A stretch of DNA of 64,000 bases from Aestuariirhabdus haliotis (lineage in GTDB: Bacteria; Pseudomonadota; Gammaproteobacteria; Pseudomonadales; Aestuariirhabdaceae). Shown here in pieces: positions 34,700 through 42,761 of this stretch. The translations under genes were made by a program, and so were the position numbers. Under the pieces are notes generated by a model, which worked only from the letters and a program-made list of their open reading frames with translations, was not told where the DNA came from and made no database searches. The stretch covers positions 1 to 64,000 of the forward strand of contig NZ_JAKSDZ010000015.1 in NCBI RefSeq assembly GCF_023509475.1, read 5' to 3'. Position 1 is the stretch's first letter; each line of letters opens with the position of its first letter.

Positions 34700-37396
34700 T
34701 CAAGCCAGATCGCGCCGGGCAAAAGAAAAGTGCTCGAAACTATGCTTATAGGGGGACTCTCCGATACGGTGAACACGTGCAACACTCATTTTGTAATTGT
34801 AGTTGCCGCTGATCCAGTCCTGGATTCGGCCGCTTAGCGCATTAGCCGGGGCATCATAGCGAAGGAAGTCCATATAGAGTACGCCCTGTTTTATCTGAGG
34901 CGTGACATGGGCCACGGCCCTGACTTTGGCTGAAGTGAGTTCGATATGGCCATTCTCCATCAGTTTTGAGAAACGAAAATCATCCGCTTCGATGCCCAGC
35001 AGCGTGTGTTTGTGACCCGGTACCCGGTCCGAAAAAACCTCGACGTAATCACCGCTCTCGATGCCTCTGGTGCTGGCGTCGTCTGGATGGATTTCCACAA
35101 TATTTTCCGGCAAGCGCCGGTTAAGATAGGGTTTGCGCTTATCGTCGAATCCGGATTGCCAGCGCTCCTTCAGGCGACCCGAGGTCAGCCAGAGTTCATC
35201 TTTTTGGGGGGACAGCCATTCCCAGTAATCGGAAAACAGCGACCAGGGAGATTTTTGCAGATTCAGCTTTCCCGTTTGGGAATTGAATGCCGTGAGCTTC
35301 TTGGTAAAACGGTTAACTCCCGCAGGGCCGCTGTCGGGTAGCTTTCGATTTATATCATGCAATCGCTTGGTGCCGATAAGCTGGCCGTCATCCTGCAACA
35401 TGACGGGGCCCTGTATGCCCTCGGTGCCAAACTCGCGCATCTTGTCGTGCAGCGATTTGCCTTCTTTGTCCGCAACAATTTTAATCGGGTAAAAGTCTTT
35501 GCGTGATCCGCGCGTGAAGCGCGCCGCTTCTTCGGCGACCTCCGAGGCGTCTTGCCAGTCGAAACCCTCGAAGCCCATACGAGTCGCGATGCCTGCGATA
35601 ATCCACCAGTCGGGTTTGGCCTCACCGGGGGCATCATAAAACTGGTCGTACAACCGAATGCGGCGTTCGCCGTTGGCCCTCATAAAGGGAGACTCGCCCC
35701 AGGTGGCGGCTGGCAAAATCAGGTCGGCATAACGCGCCCCTATCGGGTCGATTAGATAGATGTCCTGATTGATTACGACCGTGCCGCCGGAATCTGCGCG
35801 CCGTTTTAAGGTGTCGATTACCGCGTCTCTGTCCGTGCTGGTGATCTGGTGGGGGTTGTTGTGAACCAGCTGTTCAAAGCGATCACGCAGCTGATAAGTA
35901 CCACTCATTGCTTGCAGCCAGGTGGTGCCGATAACGTGCGCCAGCCGAGTATGTCCGGATATAAAATAGCGGTCGGTATCCAAAGCACGCCGGCGTCGTC
36001 CCGGCAACTTCTCTGGTGACATATTGCGGGGGTACTTGCCGCCACGAACACCACCCCGTTGATGGCCGCCGCCGCGGCCAATGACCTGTCCGGGTCGACC
36101 GCCAGCGCCAACGATAATCCCCAGCGCGGATATGGCGTTGGTATTGCCGGTATTGTTGGACCAATAGAGCCCTTTCTCGATCATGATGGACGTTTTGGGC
36201 CGGTTACCATTTGCACGTGGAGCGGCCATCAGGCGCGCGGCCTGAACGATTTTTTCAGGGGCCACGCGGGAAACTTTTGCCGCATTCTCCAGGCTGAATT
36301 CGGGTTGATCCAGCAGCCATTGTGTCCAGTCCTCGAAACCATCGGTTTGAAATTTTCCCCAGGTGGTTCGCCACTGCCAGGGCGTATTGCGGGTGCCTTG
36401 GCCGAAACCGGAAGTGGATTCCCACTTGGTGTTGACCCAGTTTTTAATCCACTCTTTGTCCTGCCATTGGTTTTCGACAATCAGCCGCGCGATGGCATTG
36501 ATCACCAGTAGGTCGGTGCCAGGGGTGACGTCCAGCCATAGGCCGCCGTTGTCTTCGGCAAAGGCCACACCGGCGGTTTTGCGCGGCAGCATAAAGATGG
36601 TTTTCTGGCCATTACGAATGCCGGGCATGATCCACTGGGTAAAAATGGTGTTCTTGGTTTCAAACGGGTCGGTACCACAGATCAGCAGAGTTTCTGCATC
36701 TCGCCAGTCTTCGTAGCAGGCGGCAAAATTATCGAAGCCCGCATCGCGAAACCCGGGCGTTGAGGTCACATCGGCAGGCGTGTCGTGAAAGGTAAAGTTA
36801 GGGGTTTGCAGGTGACGAAAGGCAAACTTGGAGATGGCGTAGGTGTTTTCGAAATATTGATAGGAATAGCTTTTAATGCCGTAGGCCTGGGCGCCATGTT
36901 GATCGATAACATAACGGCCAATGCTCGCCGCAATATCCAGCGCCAGCTCCCAGGAGATGGGTTGAAGGGTGCCGTTGACTCGTAGCAACGGGGTCTTTAA
37001 TCGGTCCTTTGTCGGACCGTCTTCCCGGTAGCATTTTTGCGCCAGGGTTCCGCCGAGTATCGAGTGGTCTCCGCCTACATTGACCACTTTGGCCTCTCTG
37101 TCCGGTAACACCAGAACATGGTGCGCGGTGCCATTGTGTTTCACGATGGTGTGCATGTTGGGCGATACCCAAGTGCTTAATGGCGTTACCGGAAAATCCA
37201 GCCCCAGTGCGTTTGTCGCGGCTTGAGTGCTTCCCTGGGTCATGGTGGTCGGCCAGCGGTAGACCTTGTAGCCACAGCCAACGATGCAATAGTCGCAGAC
37301 CGTTGTAATAACTTCTGCGTTGGTGGGCGGCAGGGGGACCGAGCAGGGTGCTGGAGATTGTGCGCAGTCATTCATCAGGTTGGTATCTTTGGACAT
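34700..37396 (-). CDS. idrA: Molybdopterin oxidoreductase, candidate iodate reductase catalytic subunit IdrA
   Basis: An 898-residue DMSO-reductase-superfamily enzyme closest in pattern to arsenite oxidase AioA: TTVCDYCIVGCGYKVY (Cys34, Cys37, Cys41), ALGLDF, the MNGERRIRL-like ANGERRIRLYDQF and a C-terminal FARRDLA. A Cys at 122 lies two residues from where AioA has its cluster Ser by my alignment, so the Fe-S cluster type is open. It has no signal of its own and would be exported with the Tat-bearing Rieske subunit. Two di-heme peroxidase genes in the same operon fit iodate reductase (idrA-idrB-idrP1-idrP2) rather than arsenite oxidase, which lacks them. It begins 4 bases after the Rieske gene. 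Confidence 0.75.
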   Translation of the reverse strand: MSKDTNLMNDCAQSPAPCSVPLPPTNAEVITTVCDYCIVGCGYKVYRWPTTMTQGSTQAATNALGLDFPVTPLSTWVSPNMHTIVKHNGTAHHVLVLPDREAKVVNVGGDHSILGGTLAQKCYREDGPTKDRLKTPLLRVNGTLQPISWELALDIAASIGRYVIDQHGAQAYGIKSYSYQYFENTYAISKFAFRHLQTPNFTFHDTPADVTSTPGFRDAGFDNFAACYEDWRDAETLLICGTDPFETKNTIFTQWIMPGIRNGQKTIFMLPRKTAGVAFAEDNGGLWLDVTPGTDLLVINAIARLIVENQWQDKEWIKNWVNTKWESTSGFGQGTRNTPWQWRTTWGKFQTDGFEDWTQWLLDQPEFSLENAAKVSRVAPEKIVQAARLMAAPRANGNRPKTSIMIEKGLYWSNNTGNTNAISALGIIVGAGGRPGQVIGRGGGHQRGGVRGGKYPRNMSPEKLPGRRRRALDTDRYFISGHTRLAHVIGTTWLQAMSGTYQLRDRFEQLVHNNPHQITSTDRDAVIDTLKRRADSGGTVVINQDIYLIDPIGARYADLILPAATWGESPFMRANGERRIRLYDQFYDAPGEAKPDWWIIAGIATRMGFEGFDWQDASEVAEEAARFTRGSRKDFYPIKIVADKEGKSLHDKMREFGTEGIQGPVMLQDDGQLIGTKRLHDINRKLPDSGPAGVNRFTKKLTAFNSQTGKLNLQKSPWSLFSDYWEWLSPQKDELWLTSGRLKERWQSGFDDKRKPYLNRRLPENIVEIHPDDASTRGIESGDYVEVFSDRVPGHKHTLLGIEADDFRFSKLMENGHIELTSAKVRAVAHVTPQIKQGVLYMDFLRYDAPANALSGRIQDWISGNYNYKMSVARVHRIGESPYKHSFEHFSFARRDLA

Positions 37397-37399
37397 GGC

Positions 37400-37927
37400 T
37401 TATACCGGGTTACTTTGGTGGCCGTAGACAAGGCCCAGAACGCCACGGGCAACAATCGTCTCAGCGTCGAGCTCAAGCACAATTTGTGGCAGGCTTTGGG
37501 TTGCGTTACCGGTGATCAGAATGCCGTGCCGGGTCAGGTCGAAACTGCTCAGGTGCAGCGGACAGGGACCCAGCGATGCGTTATTCGATTGATAGGTGCC
37601 TCTGAGATTACCGCCCATATGGGTGCAGGTCAGGCTGAAGGCGACTATGTCCTGGTCGGGTCCGATGCCCAGCCCTGCAGCTTGCCCCAGCTTGATCAAC
37701 ATACATTGGCTATAAGCACCCTTTTGGGGGTAATCAAAATAGAGGGGTTGGTGAATTTTCAGATCGCCAAGACGAGCCAGTGGTGTGCGGGTATGCCTGC
37801 CAACCTGTGCCTGAACCTCACCCAGACCCAGGACGGGCAGGGTTGTTAACGTGATAGCGGTTGCCGTGCTAAACAGAAAATCCCGGCGCTTGATCAGGCA
37901 GTTAGAAAGGGTGTTTGATTGGGTCAT
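37400..37927 (-). CDS. idrB: Rieske iron-sulfur subunit, candidate IdrB
   Basis: A 175-residue Rieske protein with a Tat signal (KRRDFLFSTATAI) and the [2Fe-2S] ligands CTH and CPLH separated by 18 residues. The Cys pair that forms a disulfide in many Rieske proteins is not seen. It resembles AioB/IdrB, the small partner of the molybdopterin enzyme, and should carry the complex to the periplasm. Its start overlaps the stop of the upstream peroxidase by one base (TAATG), showing a coupled operon. Confidence 0.78.
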   Translation of the reverse strand: MTQSNTLSNCLIKRRDFLFSTATAITLTTLPVLGLGEVQAQVGRHTRTPLARLGDLKIHQPLYFDYPQKGAYSQCMLIKLGQAAGLGIGPDQDIVAFSLTCTHMGGNLRGTYQSNNASLGPCPLHLSSFDLTRHGILITGNATQSLPQIVLELDAETIVARGVLGLVYGHQSNPV

Positions 37928-39060
37928 TAGTGAGGATTTTCCATGTTTGGCGCATCCAATGGCAGCATGAGTGGCAGTTCGGGTTCTTCAATCAAGATGG
38001 GTTCACCGCTCAGGCTTAGCAGGAACGCGATAAGATCTTGCTTTTCCTGTTCGTTCAAACCTAGCGGCTGGATCAACGTCGATCGGGTGTCGATAAATTC
38101 ATTGTGATCGCCGCCTTCGTTGTAAAAGTCGATCACCTCTTCCAGGGTTTCCAGAGCGCCATTGTGCATATAGGGCGCGGTGTATCGGGTATAGCGTAAC
38201 GAGGGTGTACGGAACTTGCCTTTATCCGCTTTTTGTTTGGTTCTGAAATACAAACCCAAATCATCTTTGGTGTTTCGGTAGAGCTCTTCGGTAACACCCT
38301 TGGCATAGAGCTCAAAACGGAACGTGATTTGCGCCATGCCATCTTCTTCCCATATCCAGGCCGGTGGCACACCAATGTTGTAATACTTCTGATCCGACAG
38401 CAGGGCGCCATTGTGGCAACGCACGCAACCGGCTTTGCCGGTAAACAGTTGTAGGCCTCGAAGTTGCTGAGCATTTAATGCTTGATCGTCGCCACGCATG
38501 TACTGGTCGAAGGGTGTATCGGTTTGCACCAATGTACGCTCGAACGCGGCGATGGCTCTCCAGGCATTATCAAGTTTGGGCCATGTGTCGCCAAACACCT
38601 GCTGGAACCGTTGGCGGTATTCCGGAATAAAGGCGAGACGTGCTTCCATCTGATCGGCTTCGCCATTGCCGGCCACCGCGCCTTTCTGGGCTGCAGGAGC
38701 CTGTTTTTCCAACGACGATACCGAGCCTTCCCAGAATAATTCAGAGTAATAGGCGCTATTGATAATGGTTTGGCTGTTACGCCAATGTACGGTGCCCGGG
38801 TAGCCCATGGATACCGAGTCGGGAAAGCTCCAGCCTGCTTTGGGTATGTGGCAGGAGGCACAGGAAATACTCCCGTCGCCGGAAATCCGTGAATCAAAAA
38901 ACAGTAATCGTCCCAGGTCGATTTTGGCTTGTGTTTGCCGATTGTCGGTGGGTATCGGAGGTGGCCCAAGGGGTGCCAAAGCAGCGGGGCGTGAATCATC
39001 GGCGGCTATCGAAAAGGAACCGGTAGCCGCTAGCAATGATATTAAAAAGCGATATTTCAT
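37927..39060 (-). CDS. idrP1: Di-heme cytochrome c peroxidase, candidate IdrP1
   Basis: A 377-residue exported protein with a signal peptide (MKYRFLISLLAATGSFSIA) and two haem c motifs, SCASCH (about residue 66) and GCVRCH (about 212), plus YMHNGALETLEEVIDFYN. It belongs to the CCP/MauG family. In the iodate-reduction model two such peroxidases remove H2O2 or reduced iodine intermediates formed by IdrAB. A hydrophobic Pro/Glu-rich tail (EPELPLMLPLDAPN) follows the domain. Overlaps both neighbours by one base. P1/P2 naming is by position only. Confidence 0.75.
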   Translation of the reverse strand: MKYRFLISLLAATGSFSIAADDSRPAALAPLGPPPIPTDNRQTQAKIDLGRLLFFDSRISGDGSISCASCHIPKAGWSFPDSVSMGYPGTVHWRNSQTIINSAYYSELFWEGSVSSLEKQAPAAQKGAVAGNGEADQMEARLAFIPEYRQRFQQVFGDTWPKLDNAWRAIAAFERTLVQTDTPFDQYMRGDDQALNAQQLRGLQLFTGKAGCVRCHNGALLSDQKYYNIGVPPAWIWEEDGMAQITFRFELYAKGVTEELYRNTKDDLGLYFRTKQKADKGKFRTPSLRYTRYTAPYMHNGALETLEEVIDFYNEGGDHNEFIDTRSTLIQPLGLNEQEKQDLIAFLLSLSGEPILIEEPELPLMLPLDAPNMENPH

Positions 39061-40154
39061 CAGTTCTTCTGCTCCCGCCAGTCTTCGATCACGGGATATT
39101 CCTCGGTATCGGGTGTTTGCGCGACAAAGGCTTCACCGGTCAGCGCGTCACCGGAAAGGGCGTGCAAGAAGGCCTGCAGATCCTGTTTTTCCTGCGGGGT
39201 CAGATGCAATGGACTGAGCCGAGGGCTCTTATTGGGATCTTTGCCGCCACCCTGGTTGTAGAATTCAATCACTTGCGACAACGAATCAAATACGCCGTTG
39301 TGCATATAGGGCGGTGTGTGGATAAGTTCCCGCAGGCCGGGTGTTTTGAAACTGCCCAGATCGCTGCCATCGGCGCGGTGCATTCGGACATGGGCGCCGA
39401 CATCCCGGCGCAGCTGCAGGGGCCGGGCAACGCCCATAAACCTGGCGTAGCTAAGATAGGTCAGGTGCCGTACCGGGTCGGTAAAGATTTCCGGGTGTTC
39501 GGGGACGCCGAGGTTGTGCGTCTGCTCGTCGGTAAACAGGGGGCCATGGTGGCACTGGTTGCAGTTCGCCTTACCGTTGAAAAGCCGTTGGCCGCGCCGG
39601 GCCGCCTCAGATAATAAGCCCGTGTCGATAGCGGCGTTACGGCTGGTGAGCGTTTTCAAAAATTCTGGAATGGCTTTGCGCACACCGCCGTTTGAAGGTT
39701 CCCCGAGTCCGGCCTGCTGAAACAATTCATGGTATTCGGGCAGCTGTTTGAGGCGTTCCTGCATCAGCCGCATGTCCATGTTCATCAGCCAGCTTTCGGT
39801 AATCATCTCCCGGGTGACATCATTCAGATTGGTACCGATGCGGCCGTCGTGCAGCCAGCTCTCCCGGTGCGCGGTGTTGATCAAGGTGGGCGCATTGCGA
39901 AAGCCTTTCATACCGGTATAGGCCGGAGACAGGGCCTGAGGATTGGCAAAACCGTGTTCCGGTTGATGGCAGGAGGCGCAGGCGAGTTCGCTATCGCCCG
40001 AGAGCCGGGGATCATAGAACAGATGCTTACCGAGCTCGGCCAGGGGCGGGTTGACGGCTAAAGGGGCCGGTAGTTCCGCGCGACCACTGAATGCGATCGT
40101 TGATAGCCACAGAGTCAATAGCAGGCGACGGCTTGTTGAGCGCAAGCAAGTCAT
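39060..40154 (-). CDS. idrP2: Di-heme cytochrome c peroxidase, candidate IdrP2
   Basis: A 364-residue exported CCP/MauG-family protein; haem c motifs are ACASCH (about residue 59) and NCNQCH (about 201), with PPYMHNGVFDSLSQVIEFYN. It is the first gene of the operon on this strand. AAGGAAG precedes the ATG. It is clearly paralogous to the following peroxidase but diverged, which fits two non-redundant roles. As with idrP1, the gene name rests on operon composition. Confidence 0.75.
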   Translation of the reverse strand: MTCLRSTSRRLLLTLWLSTIAFSGRAELPAPLAVNPPLAELGKHLFYDPRLSGDSELACASCHQPEHGFANPQALSPAYTGMKGFRNAPTLINTAHRESWLHDGRIGTNLNDVTREMITESWLMNMDMRLMQERLKQLPEYHELFQQAGLGEPSNGGVRKAIPEFLKTLTSRNAAIDTGLLSEAARRGQRLFNGKANCNQCHHGPLFTDEQTHNLGVPEHPEIFTDPVRHLTYLSYARFMGVARPLQLRRDVGAHVRMHRADGSDLGSFKTPGLRELIHTPPYMHNGVFDSLSQVIEFYNQGGGKDPNKSPRLSPLHLTPQEKQDLQAFLHALSGDALTGEAFVAQTPDTEEYPVIEDWREQKN

Positions 40155-40280
40155 TGTTTCTTCCTTTGGCTACTATGCAGCGGTATGAAAATGCTTTCCG
40201 GGGCGGTGTCATGAGGTTGTCTCAGGAGTGCCGCTCAAAAGCCGTTTATGAGGTGTTGAAATCCCTTGGTCTAAGCCTAA

Positions 40281-40297
40281 TGCAAGTGTCGTGCGTT
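40281..40297 (-). promoter_or_regulatory. Weak sigma-54-like site ahead of the idr-like operon
   Basis: On the minus strand AACGCACGACACTTGCA matches GCACG-N4-TTGCA of the sigma-54 consensus with correct spacing, but the -24 element reads CG rather than GG. It lies about 125 bases before the first peroxidase gene. The loss of one invariant base makes it doubtful. Confidence 0.25.
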
Positions 40298-40319
40298 GTT
40301 GTTGATAAGGATCAATTAA

Positions 40320-40340
40320 TGCTAATGAGAATGATTGTAG
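40320..40340 (+). promoter_or_regulatory. Fur-like site in the divergent promoter region
   Basis: TGCTAATGAGAATGATTGTAG contains two overlapping partial matches (10 of 14 each) to the 7-1-7 Fur motif. It lies about 45 bases before the cupredoxin gene and 170 before the peroxidase gene. It is weaker than the boxes at 24981. Confidence 0.4.
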
Positions 40341-40381
40341 TTTATGCTAATAAGTCAATGACAATAAAATGGAGCTTTGCC

Positions 40382-41017
40382 ATGCCATTCTGGTTGCCGC
40401 GTTCTTTGCTCGGCCTTTCCTTTGCGGGTCTGCTGTGTGTGCCGAGTGCCTGGGCGGAAACGATCGAGGTCGAGATGATCTACCCGCCCGCGGATCCGGC
40501 GCATGGGGCTTTGTGTCACACCCCGGAGGGCGATGTTCCGGCGGATGCTTCGTTGTTGGCCATGCTGGATCAAGAGTCTCATCAGGCGACCGCCAGCACT
40601 GCAGGTGAATCGCAGTCCGTGCAGGTGGATCAGCTGATCGATACGGATGCGGATGATCCGTTGAAGATGTTCCGGTTTTCCCCCAACTACATTGAGATAC
40701 AGCCCGGCGACAGCATTCGTTTTATGAACTCTCTGGGTCAGCACACTGTGGTGTCGATCAAAGGCATGATCCCGGAGGGAGCCGAACCCTTTAGCATCGC
40801 CCATGAAAAGGTGGCGGAGGTGACCTTTGAGCAGCCGGGGGTGTATGGCATTCGCTGCCGCGTCCACAGTCGTTATGGCATGGTGATGCTGGTTAAGGTG
40901 GGTGATGAGTTGCCAAATCTGGAGCAGGCACGCGAAAAACGCCACTACCGCAAAGCCGCCAAACAGTTTAAGCAACTGTTTCAGCGGCTGGATCGAAGCC
41001 TGGTGGCTGAGGGCTAG
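40382..41017 (+). CDS. Pseudoazurin-like cupredoxin
   Basis: A 211-residue exported copper protein with a Sec signal (cleavage near AWA-ET). The type 1 copper ligands are visible: GQHTVVS supplies one His, and CRVHSRYGM gives Cys, His and Met at the spacing of pseudoazurin and plastocyanin (C-x2-H-x4-M). A charged tail of about 45 residues follows. GGAG lies 7 bases before the ATG at 40382. Divergent from the peroxidase/Rieske/molybdoenzyme operon, it is a plausible soluble electron carrier for it. The gene abuts the AGCS gene with no intergenic base. Confidence 0.78.
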   Translation: MPFWLPRSLLGLSFAGLLCVPSAWAETIEVEMIYPPADPAHGALCHTPEGDVPADASLLAMLDQESHQATASTAGESQSVQVDQLIDTDADDPLKMFRFSPNYIEIQPGDSIRFMNSLGQHTVVSIKGMIPEGAEPFSIAHEKVAEVTFEQPGVYGIRCRVHSRYGMVMLVKVGDELPNLEQAREKRHYRKAAKQFKQLFQRLDRSLVAEG

Positions 41018-42511
41018 TTAACTCTGGCGAGCCGGGCTGGTTTCGCTGGCGTCTGCGTCCTGTTCATTGGTCAGGGCTTCACGCGCCTCTTCAGGTGTCT
41101 TATCCCAGACATCGGCATCCAGGGTGCGGTCCAGGAATTCAAACTTACGCCGGTCGAAGCAGGGGATTTCGCCACGGTCGACCTGTTGCTCGAAGTCCTT
41201 GATCACCCGAAAGACAATGCCAGACAACAGCAACAGTGCAATGACGTTGATGATGGCCATCATGCCCATGCTCAGGTCCGCCAGGCTCCAGACCACGGGC
41301 AGGCTGGCGATGGCGCCGTAGATCACCATGCCCAATACCGCCAGGCGGTAGATCACCACGGCCCATTGGCGATCGATGATAAAGCGCAGGTTGCTCTCGC
41401 CGTAATAGTAGTTGGCGATGATCGATGTGAACGCGAACAATAAAATGGCAATGGCGATAAAATCACTGCCCCAGCTACCGACCAGGCTGCTCAGCGCGTT
41501 TTGGGTCAGGGCAATGCCCTGCAGGCCACTGCCGCTCTCCAATTGTCCGGATACCAGCACAATCGCCGCCGTGGCCGTACAGATAACAATGGTGTCGATG
41601 AAGACCCCTGCCATGCCGATGATGCCCTGGGTCACCGGATGGGGTGGGTTGGGGGTCGCGGTTGCGGCCGCATTGGGCGCGCTTCCCATACCGGCCTCAT
41701 TGGAAAAAAGGCCGCGTTTTACGCCCTGCATGATGGCCTGGGACACCAGGTAACCGGTGCCTCCCGCAGCCGCGCTGCCGATACCAAAGGCGCTGTCAAA
41801 AATCAGGCGAAACACCGCCGGCATTTCACTCAAGTGAGTAATCACGATAAACAGGGCGACGGCAATGTAGGCCAGAGCCATAAAGGGGACGACAATTTCG
41901 GCGAAGCGCGAAATGGAGCGAATGCCGCCGAAGACGATCAATGTGGTGACGATGGCTACCAGTACGCCGCTGACCCAGGGGGTTACGTCGAAGGCGTTAT
42001 GCATCGCGGCGGCGATAGAGTTTGACTGAACCGAGTTAAAGGCCAGACCAAAAGCGATGATCAGGCAGATGGAAAAGGTAATACCCAGCCAGCGTTGGCC
42101 CAACGCTTTCTCGATATAGTAGGAGGGGCCACCACGGAAGGTGCCGTCACCATTACTGGTTTTATACAGCTGGGCCAGGGTGTTTTCCATCAGGCTGGAA
42201 GACATCCCCAGCAAGGCGATGACCCACATCCAGAAAATGGCGCCGGGTCCACCCAGATAGAGAGCCATGGCCACACCAGCCAGGTTGCCGGTTCCTACCC
42301 GGGCTGCCAGGCTGGTGCAAAAAGCCTGAAAGGATGAAATGCCATTGCCCGTTGTCTGCCGGCTTCCCAGCAGAGCACGAAAGGAAAAGCCCAGGCGGCG
42401 AAACTGGATGACACCGGTGCGCAGGGTGAAATAGATTCCGGCGCCCAGCAGCAGGTACACCAGGATGGATCCCCAGATCAGGTCGTTGGCAGAGGCAATA
42501 AGAGGGTTCAT
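41018..42511 (-). CDS. Sodium:alanine/glycine symporter (AGCS family)
   Basis: A 497-residue inner-membrane transporter with about ten hydrophobic segments. Family signatures include GTGNLAGVAMAL, GGPSYYIEKALGQRW and a long GLFSNEAGMGSAPNAAATA motif. It takes up small neutral amino acids with Na+, in keeping with a marine organism. Substrate specificity (alanine or glycine) is not certain. It is convergent with the cupredoxin gene, stop to stop with no gap, and divergent from the DUF4062 gene. Confidence 0.9.
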   Translation of the reverse strand: MNPLIASANDLIWGSILVYLLLGAGIYFTLRTGVIQFRRLGFSFRALLGSRQTTGNGISSFQAFCTSLAARVGTGNLAGVAMALYLGGPGAIFWMWVIALLGMSSSLMENTLAQLYKTSNGDGTFRGGPSYYIEKALGQRWLGITFSICLIIAFGLAFNSVQSNSIAAAMHNAFDVTPWVSGVLVAIVTTLIVFGGIRSISRFAEIVVPFMALAYIAVALFIVITHLSEMPAVFRLIFDSAFGIGSAAAGGTGYLVSQAIMQGVKRGLFSNEAGMGSAPNAAATATPNPPHPVTQGIIGMAGVFIDTIVICTATAAIVLVSGQLESGSGLQGIALTQNALSSLVGSWGSDFIAIAILLFAFTSIIANYYYGESNLRFIIDRQWAVVIYRLAVLGMVIYGAIASLPVVWSLADLSMGMMAIINVIALLLLSGIVFRVIKDFEQQVDRGEIPCFDRRKFEFLDRTLDADVWDKTPEEAREALTNEQDADASETSPARQS

Positions 42512-42693
42512 CCCGAATTCCAGAACTCGTTTGGGTTGGTTGGTATCGGGTTATGCTAAAACGGCAGGCTGTACCGCAGTAGTCGTACAATTACCTAAGA
42601 TGTGCAGGTAAATCCTGAGGGGCTTGTCTGGCTTGGTAACCCCTTTGCGTAGAGATAGCGCTCTGGGGCTATATTCACTTTATGCTTTGCCGT

Positions 42694-42699
42694 TATAAT
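42694..42699 (+). promoter_or_regulatory. -10-like TATAAT before the DUF4062 gene
   Basis: A perfect TATAAT hexamer lies 62 bases before the GTG start, without a good -35 hexamer at standard spacing. It may be the start of a weak or activator-dependent promoter. Confidence 0.3.
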
Positions 42700-42761
42700 C
42701 TTTATTACCTGCGCCGAAGCAGGGGGTACCCCATTCTTTTAATGCCGAGAGTACGTCACGC

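Noticed and set aside
34700-37927. Arsenite oxidase aioBA
   Set aside because: The large and Rieske subunits fit this family broadly, but two di-heme peroxidases in the same operon and no aioXSR-type genes favour the iodate reductase type. Arsenite oxidase stays as the alternative.
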